Assembly: GCA_934725285.1 (NCBI GenBank)
Contig: CAKVBK010000040.1
Coordinates: forward strand, 1 to 15,702
From: an uncultured Bacteroidales bacterium
Lineage (GTDB): Bacteria; Bacteroidota; Bacteroidia; Bacteroidales; UBA932
Direction of reading: 5' to 3'
DNA: 15,702 nt
This document shows positions 1 to 8,945 of this stretch, one piece after another; position 1 is the first letter of the stretch; each line of letters starts with the position of its first letter. Both the position numbers and the translations under genes were made by a program. Below the pieces are notes generated by a model. That model saw only the letters and a list, made by a program, of their open reading frames with translations. It did no database searches and was not told the DNA's origin.

Positions 1-1002
1 CTTGAAAGTGCGCAGATTGTCCTCAAGATGCTCCTGATAGACCATCCCGCTGAGAACAGTCAGGATTCTCGGGTACGATCCCACGAATCTGAACGCCCAC
101 GAAGCGAGAGAGGCCTTCGGGTCGCGCTCCTTGAGCCTGTTCACGACGCTTTCCGCAGGATTGGCCAGACGGCCGCCCTGAAGAGGCTCCATTATCACTA
201 TCGGGATTTCTCTCCTGTCAAGTTCGTCGTACAGGTACTCGGCGTTGACATTGCGCTGACCGTCAGCGTGTTTCCAGTCGAAATAGTTCATCTGGATCTG
301 TACGAAATCCCAGTGGTACTTGTCGTGCAGTTTCAGAAGCTCGTCGAACTGTTGTTGGTTGCCGTGGAAGGAGAGGCCGAGCTGGCGGATCTTGCCTTTC
401 TCACGGTCTGCCTGAAGCAGATCCATCATCCCGTTGTTCACGAACCTGTCATCGAAAGCCTCAAGGCCTCCTCGTCCGAGAGAGTGAAGCAGGTAATAGT
501 CCAGATAGTCCGTCTGGAGGTATCTGAACGAATCATTGTACAGCTTCAGGGATGCGGCTCTGGAGTGGTCGCTGAAGTTGGACAGCTTCGTGGCGATGTA
601 GTAGGAGTTTCTTGGATGCCTTGCAAGAGCGTTGCCGACAGCCTCCTCGGAAAGTCCCTGAAGATAGACCGGTGACGTGTCGTAGTAGTTCACCCCGTGA
701 GCCAAAGCGTAGTCAATCAGCTTGTTGGCGTTGTCCTGGTCAACGATGTCCTTGCCGTTTTCGTCTTTCTTCATTGTGAAACGCATGCAGCCGTAGCCAA
801 GCAGGGAGACCATGTCCCCGTTGCCGGGATTCTTTCGCATCTCCATCTTGCCGTTCTCAAGGACATCCTCAGAGTTACCGTCAAGGATGGTTTCGGCTGT
901 TTTCTTAGGGGCGCATGCACCGGCAAGAGCTACGGCTCCCACGGCCGCTGTCCCTGCACCGGCCCGTTTGAGAAATTCTCTTCTATTAATATTCTCGCTC
1001 AT
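1..1002 (-). CDS. Tat-signal aldo/keto reductase (3' end cut off by window edge)
   Basis: The ATG at 1002 opens a frame that stays open to the window edge; 334 residues are visible and the C-terminus is missing. Residues 5-30 form a twin-arginine signal (NRREFLKRAGAG, Arg7-Arg8) followed by a hydrophobic stretch ending in AGAC, so Cys30 could be a lipoprotein site, although the lipobox is imperfect. The rest is an aldo/keto reductase barrel with the family's catalytic tetrad in place: Asp108 and Tyr113 in YYDTSPVY, Lys139 in ATKLS, His173 in LLHSLG. The enzyme should use a nicotinamide cofactor to reduce a carbonyl, but the substrate cannot be read from sequence. Tat export implies that it folds with its cofactor before crossing the membrane. 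Related Bacteroidota proteins often carry a C-terminal ferredoxin-like domain; that part would lie outside this window. It lies 174 bases downstream of the iron-sulfur membrane protein on the same strand, which suggests shared function. Confidence 0.93.
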   Translation of the reverse strand, partial: MSENINRREFLKRAGAGTAAVGAVALAGACAPKKTAETILDGNSEDVLENGKMEMRKNPGNGDMVSLLGYGCMRFTMKKDENGKDIVDQDNANKLIDYALAHGVNYYDTSPVYLQGLSEEAVGNALARHPRNSYYIATKLSNFSDHSRAASLKLYNDSFRYLQTDYLDYYLLHSLGRGGLEAFDDRFVNNGMMDLLQADREKGKIRQLGLSFHGNQQQFDELLKLHDKYHWDFVQIQMNYFDWKHADGQRNVNAEYLYDELDRREIPIVIMEPLQGGRLANPAESVVNRLKERDPKASLASWAFRFVGSYPRILTVLSGMVYQEHLEDNLRTFK

Positions 1003-1176
1003 ATTCAACTTGAACTATCGCAAGCAGACAATTACTTACTGAAAAAAATGTTTCTTGTTCGAGGTGATTGCCCACCAAATCAGTCTATGTTACCCCTGCC
1101 CAAAATTCCTGAAAATGCGCCTTAACCGTGTGGCAATGTAAGGTAAATTAGGAACCTTGGAGCCATATCATTCCGG
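1003..1176. other. Intergenic gap between the iron-sulfur protein and the aldo/keto reductase
   Basis: These 174 bases separate two same-strand genes. I see no clear TAnnTTTG promoter on the - strand, no strong hairpin with a U-tract and no convincing small gene. It could be an untranslated spacer of a two-gene transcript or hold a promoter that departs from consensus. Confidence 0.5.
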
Positions 1177-2835
1177 TTATGCGTTGTGGTGGACACTATA
1201 CCCGTTGACAGTGATGGCACTGATCGGGCGGGACGGGCAGAGATTCTCACACGCTCCGCAGCCGATGCACTTCTCCTCGTTGACTGACGGGATTCTTGGG
1301 CTGTTCTTGTCCTCAGGATTCTTCTTGACCATACTGATCGCTCCGACAGGGCAGTGGCGGGCGCAGTTGCCGCAGTGTACCCCGTCCCTGTTGACCACAC
1401 AAAGGTCGTAGTCAACGCTGGCTGTACCGACTTTCCAATCGGTCTTCTCTTCCGGTGTGATTTTCAGTATGGCTCCGGCCGGGCAGACCTCCGAGCATTT
1501 CACGCATTCCGGCCGGCAGTAGCCCTTTTCAAAAGACATCTCCGGCTGCATCAAATGTTCGAGTCTTGAGGACGGTCTGAGAACATTGTTAGGGCAGACG
1601 GTCACGCAGAGCTGGCATGCCGTGCAGTGTTGGTAGAAATTATCTATGCTCTGTGATCCGAACGGAGTGACCGGATTCTTTCTTGCAGGAATCTTCTTTG
1701 GAATGATCTCCGCGAATCCGCCGTCACGTTTCTTGTCCTTTATCTCCTCTTCTTCGGCCTTCGTCGGAATGGAAGACATGAGTGAGCCTCCTATGACAGC
1801 GGCGCCGCCGACCAAGAATGCTCTTCGGCCTTTGTCCGTCGCTTCGACAGGCTCGGCGACCGATTCAGTGGTAGATTGACCTCCAGAGGTGCGTTTTTTC
1901 GCATTATTGCTCTCGTCAGAGGTGATTTTACTCCCGACTGGAGCGCTTTGTGGCGTTTTTGCTCCAGTGGAGTCCGAACTGTCAACATCATTAGAACCAG
2001 CGGAACCGCCTCCCCATGCGAAACGGTACTTGAGCGCTCCCAGCCTGCACGAGTCGATGCAGTCGAAGCAGTCCACGCATCTGCTGTAGTCAATCTTGTG
2101 ATTATCAACGTCAATGCACGCAGCCTTGCACTTTCTTTCACAGGCGTGACAGCTCTTGCACTTTGACCTGTCGATCATCGGGCGGAACATCGCGAACCGT
2201 GAGAAGAAACTAAGGACCGTCCCTACCGGACAGATTGTGTTGCAATAGGTTCTGCCGTTTTTCCATGCAAGGATAACCACCACGGCGAACGTGATTGCAG
2301 CGATGATCAATGTCGGCAGACTCTTGAGCCATACCTCCTTTGTGACAAAAGCGTAGCTGTTTTGTCTCTCGGCTATCCATGCGAGCAGATTGTTGCCCCA
2401 CTGCCAAACCGGCGCGAGCAGACTCTGCACCATTCTACCGTAAGCGCTGTATGGAGCCAGAAGCGCCACAAGCGCATTGAGCCCAGCGACCAACGCGATC
2501 ACAAACAGCACCAGCATCCCATAGCGCAGCCATTTTATTTCCTTTGAATATGTGAACCTTGCCTTCTTGCCTTTTCTTCTGGAACTGAGATTGGATACGC
2601 AGTCCTGGAACACACCCATAGGGCAGATCACCGAGCAGTATATTCTGCCGAAGATCAGCGTGAGAAGCAGAAGAACCGCCACCACGACCATGTTGAGAGC
2701 CAAGACAGCCGGCAGGAACTGGATCTTGGCCAGCCAGCCGAACCAGAGATGGATTGTTCCGGTGAAGTCCAGAAACAGCAGTGTGACCGCGACGAAGCAG
2801 ACAGCCGCCAGAATGATTCTAATTTTTCGGAGCAT
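1177..2835 (-). CDS. NapH/NapG-like fused iron-sulfur membrane protein
   Basis: Starting at the ATG at 2835 the protein has 552 residues. Residues 1-275 resemble NapH/YccM-type quinol dehydrogenase subunits: four hydrophobic segments (about 5-23, 40-65, 105-127, 175-191), two CxxxCPxG loops (Cys67/71 and Cys198/202), then two ferredoxin clusters (Cys226-240 and Cys253-263). Residues 277-336 are a Gly/Ser/Asp/Thr-rich linker. Arg337-Arg338 open a twin-arginine-like motif (GRRAFLVGGAAVIGG), followed by a NapG-like part with four cysteine groups (404-414, 440-451, 479-495, 523-533). In nitrate-reductase systems NapH and NapG are separate subunits passing electrons from quinol to a periplasmic reductase; here they are one chain. 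The likely role is electron delivery to an exported partner, perhaps the neighbouring aldo/keto reductase (inference). An in-frame TTG at 2850 would add five residues; ATG is preferred because the hydrophobic N-terminus follows it directly. A dispersed repeat codes part of the linker. Confidence 0.92.
   Translation of the reverse strand: MLRKIRIILAAVCFVAVTLLFLDFTGTIHLWFGWLAKIQFLPAVLALNMVVVAVLLLLTLIFGRIYCSVICPMGVFQDCVSNLSSRRKGKKARFTYSKEIKWLRYGMLVLFVIALVAGLNALVALLAPYSAYGRMVQSLLAPVWQWGNNLLAWIAERQNSYAFVTKEVWLKSLPTLIIAAITFAVVVILAWKNGRTYCNTICPVGTVLSFFSRFAMFRPMIDRSKCKSCHACERKCKAACIDVDNHKIDYSRCVDCFDCIDSCRLGALKYRFAWGGGSAGSNDVDSSDSTGAKTPQSAPVGSKITSDESNNAKKRTSGGQSTTESVAEPVEATDKGRRAFLVGGAAVIGGSLMSSIPTKAEEEEIKDKKRDGGFAEIIPKKIPARKNPVTPFGSQSIDNFYQHCTACQLCVTVCPNNVLRPSSRLEHLMQPEMSFEKGYCRPECVKCSEVCPAGAILKITPEEKTDWKVGTASVDYDLCVVNRDGVHCGNCARHCPVGAISMVKKNPEDKNSPRIPSVNEEKCIGCGACENLCPSRPISAITVNGYSVHHNA
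1838..1861. repeat. Dispersed 24-base repeat, copy 1, inside a coding region
   Basis: This copy starts GTCGCTTCGACAGG and ends GGCGACC. It matches 2920-2943 at 22 of 24 positions. Its ends form a short imperfect palindrome (GTCGCT against GGCGAC). It lies in frame in the linker of the NapH/NapG-like protein, where it is read in reverse as VAEPVEATD-type residues just before the twin-arginine pair. Confidence 0.85.
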
Positions 2836-2919
2836 AGTTTTGTAAGCCAAATTGTTCCGTAAAAATAATGAAAAAATCTGAAATGGTTGTTGATATGATA
2901 AGAAATACTGTCAGGCAGA

Positions 2920-2943
2920 GTCGCTTCGACAAGCTCAGCGACC
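2920..2943. repeat. Dispersed 24-base repeat, copy 2, intergenic
   Basis: This is the second copy, in the same orientation as 1838-1861, differing only at two A/G positions. The ends GTCGCT and AGCGAC are perfect inverted repeats, so the unit can fold into a hairpin. It lies between thiN and the iron-sulfur protein. Confidence 0.85.
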
Positions 2944-2987
2944 AAAAACAATCTGCTTCATTCTGATGCTGGGGCTGTCGAAGCACC
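2920..2987. repeat. Inverted pair of repeat arms downstream of thiN
   Basis: Copy 2 at 2920-2943 faces a diverged, inverted copy at about 2966-2987 that contains GCTGTCGAAGCACC. The two arms share an exact GTCGAAGC core plus flanking matches and are about 22 bases apart. Such a paired layout resembles REP/BIME-type elements. Lying 25 bases past the thiN stop, it could fold in the transcript and act as a terminator or 3'-end stabiliser; no clear U-tract is seen. Confidence 0.6.
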
Positions 2988-3011
2988 GAAAGGACAAATG
3001 AATCAAGCTTC

Positions 3012-3686
3012 TCAATCCAGAATGATGAGCGCGATCGACCTGTGTGAGAACGTCAGCTTGACGACATCTGAGGAAGCCCGGTTGAGAGTGGCCTGCCACC
3101 AATTGTCGAAAACTACTCCACTTGTCTGCCAAACCAATCCTTCTGACTTGATGTTCAAGGAATTGTCTGGACTGAATACAGACACGGCTCTGCCTTCTCC
3201 GACAAACAGTTCACATGAGCCAGTCACGGCGAAAGCGGTGGAGTAGTCGGACACGACATCAACATAGACTTTGCCCTCTTCAGGATTTCCGCTTGCCCCG
3301 TAAAGCCGGGCATATTCCATGACCTGTCCGAGGTTGCCGATGGTGTGGGCCTCACGCTTGCCTGTCGCGCCAAGAATATGCACGCTCTTTACTTCCGGCC
3401 AATGCTTCAGCAGGTAGCGGAACGCCTTGGACTGGTCGTTTGTCTCTTGTTCCTCCGCCCTTACAGCGATGCCGGAATATTCCTTCATCAGCCTTTTGGA
3501 AAGAGAATCCATGTCGCCGATTATGACATCAGGGTCACGGCGTTCTTTGAATATCTTGTCGCGGTTGCGTAGAAACGCCTTAAGCGCCCCGTCGCAGCAG
3601 ATGATGACGTCGGCTTTGCGGAGGAGCTCGCGGGGATATTCCTTTCTGGGGAAATCTCCATTGCAGATGATGACAGCCTCCATCAT
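3012..3686 (-). CDS. thiN: Thiamine pyrophosphokinase
   Basis: This 224-residue protein matches thiamine pyrophosphokinase, which transfers pyrophosphate from ATP to thiamine to give thiamine diphosphate in the cytosol. Family motifs are in order: CCDGA with Asp32, the GDMDS metal-binding motif at 57-61, ETNDQSKA with Asp84, and GATGKREAHTIGN at 106-118, which matches the family's GA.GGR.DH...N signature. The C-terminal part (about 150-224) fits the thiamine-binding beta domain. Length is normal for the family. The start ATG at 3686 overlaps the preceding fmt stop in an ATGA arrangement, so translation is probably coupled; a second ATG follows immediately at 3683. No TPP riboswitch is visible upstream, as the gene lies inside an operon. 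An inverted repeat follows the stop. Confidence 0.95.
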   Translation of the reverse strand: MMEAVIICNGDFPRKEYPRELLRKADVIICCDGALKAFLRNRDKIFKERRDPDVIIGDMDSLSKRLMKEYSGIAVRAEEQETNDQSKAFRYLLKHWPEVKSVHILGATGKREAHTIGNLGQVMEYARLYGASGNPEEGKVYVDVVSDYSTAFAVTGSCELFVGEGRAVSVFSPDNSLNIKSEGLVWQTSGVVFDNWWQATLNRASSDVVKLTFSHRSIALIILD

Positions 3687-6151
3687 GCCTTTGTCTTGGC
3701 TATCTCGGCCTTGGATGTGCCTGCGGTGGTGCTGTAGGTCTCAGGCTCACGGAATCCCGCGAGGAAGGCCTTGATGTCCATCCTCTTCTTTCCGGCTATC
3801 TGCACGTCTTTAAGGGAGACGGCTCCATCGGCTGTCGTGATGTACATGTACGTCTTGCCGTCGGTTATGATCTTGCCCGGAGCGGCCTCTACGACGGTTG
3901 GTGAGCCTTGCCGGAGCGTGTCGTCAAGAACCGGACCCTCAACCTTTTCCGCCGAGAAGATCTTCAACTGGGTCGGAACACCGCCTTCCTTCACTAATTC
4001 CGTGAAGGCGGCAGGATAAGGACTCAGACCACGAATGAGATTGTAGACCTGTTTCGTGGAGTCGTTCCAGTCAATGTGACAGAGCTCGCGCGAGAGTTTC
4101 GGGGCCGGCTTGAGCACCTCGGAACCCTGGATGAAACTCCTTTGGGTGCGGGTGTCCACATTATGCTCGATGATGCCCTGAGTGGTCTGAACAACCAATT
4201 CCGCACCGATTCCCATAAGCTTGTCGTGAACGTCTCCGGCGGTGTCTGTGTCAGAGATGTTGATGCTTTGGCGCAGAATGATCCCTCCTGTGTCGATGTC
4301 CTTGTCAATCATGAAGGTTGTCACTCCGGTCCTGGTCTCTCCGTTGATCACGGCCCAGTTGATAGGTGCGGCTCCACGGTACTGCGGCAGAAGCGCGGCG
4401 TGCAGGTTGAATGTGCCGAGCTTAGGCATACCCCAGACCTCTTCCGGCAACATCCTGAAAGCCACCACGATGAAGAGGTCGGCCTTCAGAGCCTTGAGTT
4501 GCTTCAAAAACTCCGGATCCTTCAGTTTCACAGGCTGGAGTACAGGAATCCCATGCTCCACGGTGAACTTCTTGACGGCGCTTTCGTTAACCTTTTGTCC
4601 GCGGCCGCTTGGCTTGTCCGCCACTGTGACCACACCCACGATGTTGTACTTCTGCTCCAGAAGTGCCTGCAAAGGAGCCACCGCGAAGTCCGGTGTGCCC
4701 ATATACACGATTCTGGTCTTCTTGAATATTCCTGCCAACATGCTTTTAGTCTTTCTCCACCAGTTCTTTAAACTGTCCAAATTAGAAATATCCGTGTCGT
4801 GGACCGCTTTCCACGTCAGGAACAGACCTGTCGGCAGCAAGATGAGCGCCGACGCGAATGCCCCCATAAAAGTGCTGATGCTTCCATCCCTCGCAAGCTT
4901 GACACCCGTGATGTCCACTATCCAATAGAGTACGAAGAACAACAGTGAGACTATGGCCGAGACTCCGATACCTCCCTTTCTGATCAGGGCTCCGAGAGGG
5001 GCTCCGATGAAAAACATGATGAAGCATGCGAGCGCCTGGCCGTAGCGTCGTTGGAACTCAAGGGCTGTCCATCGCAGGCGGACCGTGTAGTCAAAGGCGC
5101 CGAACTCGTAGCTTTCGAGGTTCGATTTGAGCTGCCTTGCGTTGTCGGCCGCTCTCTCCAAGGCCTGGGCTGTGGCCCGGTCGTCCTTGAAGCTGAGATA
5201 TTCAGGATCATCGAAATTCCTTGAAATCCCGTTGGACGTGGTGTCAAGCTGTTTGTTCTGGGTGAACAGGTAAGAAGCCGCCGTGGTGTATAGCTGCTGA
5301 GACTTGGTGCTGTCTCTTTGCGCCATCAAAGAGTCCTTCTGTGTCTTGAGCTTCTCCAATGGCAAAGCCTTGACCTGATCCCCGTACCTGGCGCTGTCTG
5401 ACTTCTGGAACGCATAGTTCTGCAGGGCGATGACCATCTCCTGTCTTGTAAAGTCGATCTTCTGGAGTTGCAGTGATGTGTCGCGGTAGCTCTTCTCGTT
5501 GGTCTCCTGATAATTGGTGCCGTGGTACATCCTGAAAGTCAGGTAGGACTTGTCCTTTGACATCTTCATTATGGCCGAGTCCGCCAGCGTAAGACGTGTG
5601 TTGCCCTTTCCGTGATGGTCATAGAGCATCACATCGTTCATCATTCCGGTCTTGTCGTTGCGGCTTCCGACCCTGAGAACGTAGCCGTCAACTCCATCGT
5701 AGAAGGTTCCGGAAGGGATTTTGATCTCTTCCTTGGTCTTTCCGATGTCATCCCTCAGAGTGAAGATCTCGTTGTAGGAGACGGGCACAAGGTTGTTGAT
5801 GACGAAGAATGTCCCTATGCTGATGAAGAACGACGCTATGAGAATAGGCAGCATCACCCTCAGGACGGACACCCCCGCAGCCTTCAGGGCGATCAGCTCA
5901 TTGTTCTCGCCCATATTTCCGATGGTCATCATCGAGGCAAGCAGGGTGGCCAGCGGCAGCGCAAGCGGCAGGACTGTGCAACTTCCCCAGAATAAGAACT
6001 CCGCCACGATGCCAAGACTCAGGCCTTTCCCGACCAGCTCGTCGATGTAAACCCAAAGGAACTGCATCATAAGGATGAAGATGACCACGAGCAGGATCAT
6101 AAAGAATGGTCCTATGAATGAGGTCAGTATGAATCTGTCAATCTTCTTCAT
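3683..6151 (-). CDS. fmt: LptF/LptG-type permease fused to methionyl-tRNA formyltransferase
   Basis: One uninterrupted 822-residue frame encodes two proteins that are normally separate. Residues 1-470 are a YjgP/YjgQ (LptF/LptG) permease: three N-terminal membrane segments (about 14-36, 51-78, 97-123), a long extracytoplasmic domain (about 125-365), and three more segments (about 372-390, 396-416, 426-446). Such permeases pull lipopolysaccharide out of the inner membrane with LptB. Residues 471-822 are Fmt, which formylates Met-tRNA for initiation. IVYMGTPDFAV opens it at 481; catalytic Asn582 and His584 lie in FNLHAALLPQYRGAAP, and Asp620 in DIDTGG; the C-terminal tRNA-binding domain follows. 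Permease C-termini are cytoplasmic, so the fusion is topologically possible. An internal ATG at 4741 (Met471) would give a free 352-residue Fmt. An out-of-frame TAA sits just before it, so the fusion could come from a one-base indel or a sequence error. It lies in the alaS-thiN gene run. Confidence 0.93.
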   Translation of the reverse strand: MKKIDRFILTSFIGPFFMILLVVIFILMMQFLWVYIDELVGKGLSLGIVAEFLFWGSCTVLPLALPLATLLASMMTIGNMGENNELIALKAAGVSVLRVMLPILIASFFISIGTFFVINNLVPVSYNEIFTLRDDIGKTKEEIKIPSGTFYDGVDGYVLRVGSRNDKTGMMNDVMLYDHHGKGNTRLTLADSAIMKMSKDKSYLTFRMYHGTNYQETNEKSYRDTSLQLQKIDFTRQEMVIALQNYAFQKSDSARYGDQVKALPLEKLKTQKDSLMAQRDSTKSQQLYTTAASYLFTQNKQLDTTSNGISRNFDDPEYLSFKDDRATAQALERAADNARQLKSNLESYEFGAFDYTVRLRWTALEFQRRYGQALACFIMFFIGAPLGALIRKGGIGVSAIVSLLFFVLYWIVDITGVKLARDGSISTFMGAFASALILLPTGLFLTWKAVHDTDISNLDSLKNWWRKTKSMLAGIFKKTRIVYMGTPDFAVAPLQALLEQKYNIVGVVTVADKPSGRGQKVNESAVKKFTVEHGIPVLQPVKLKDPEFLKQLKALKADLFIVVAFRMLPEEVWGMPKLGTFNLHAALLPQYRGAAPINWAVINGETRTGVTTFMIDKDIDTGGIILRQSINISDTDTAGDVHDKLMGIGAELVVQTTQGIIEHNVDTRTQRSFIQGSEVLKPAPKLSRELCHIDWNDSTKQVYNLIRGLSPYPAAFTELVKEGGVPTQLKIFSAEKVEGPVLDDTLRQGSPTVVEAAPGKIITDGKTYMYITTADGAVSLKDVQIAGKKRMDIKAFLAGFREPETYSTTAGTSKAEIAKTKA

Positions 6152-6197
6152 CCTTGAAGTTTTGTTTTATGAATATACTTGCTGAATATACCAACGT

Positions 6198-8816
<2,619 letters not shown>

Positions 8817-8891
8817 ATCTAAAAATCAATTAATTCGTGAATATGTCCCCGAGTCTTTCCGGATTTTTCTTTCAGAAAGGCACGGAATTGG

Positions 8892-8925
8892 CAAAATTAT
8901 AACATTTTTCGGGATATATCGCAAA
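8892..8925 (-). promoter_or_regulatory. Bacteroidota-type promoter for alaS
   Basis: Read on the - strand, TTTG (8925-8922) is followed after 22 bases by TAATTTTG (8899-8892), an exact match to the phylum's TAnnTTTG -7 element. Transcription would start near 8885, leaving a leader of about 70 bases before the alaS ATG at 8816. Confidence 0.7.
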
Positions 8926-8939
8926 AAAGGGTATATTTG
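8907..8939 (+). promoter_or_regulatory. Bacteroidota-type promoter for the M23 peptidase operon
   Basis: TATATTTG at 8932-8939 matches TAnnTTTG exactly. A weaker -33 element (TTTC, 8907-8910) lies 21 bases upstream. Start of transcription is expected within a few bases of the ATG at 8946, so the message may have almost no leader. The -33/-7 footprint overlaps that of the opposing alaS promoter. Confidence 0.6.
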
Positions 8940-8945
8940 TAAGTA

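Noticed and set aside
28..1125. Plus-strand open frames over the aldo/keto reductase
   Set aside because: The - strand frame holds a full catalytic tetrad and a Tat signal; the + strand translations show no recognisable family.
1121..1143. CCTTA and TAAGG as a terminator hairpin past the iron-sulfur gene
   Set aside because: A five-base stem with a 13-base loop and no U-tract is too weak to support.
2836..2850. TTG start at 2850 for the iron-sulfur protein
   Set aside because: The ATG at 2835 is in frame five codons later and directly precedes the basic, then hydrophobic, N-terminus expected of the family.
4076..4928. Two long + strand open frames (231 and 228 codons) opposite the Fmt coding region
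   Set aside because: They lie fully antisense to a well-supported gene, give no recognisable protein, and arise from its codon bias.
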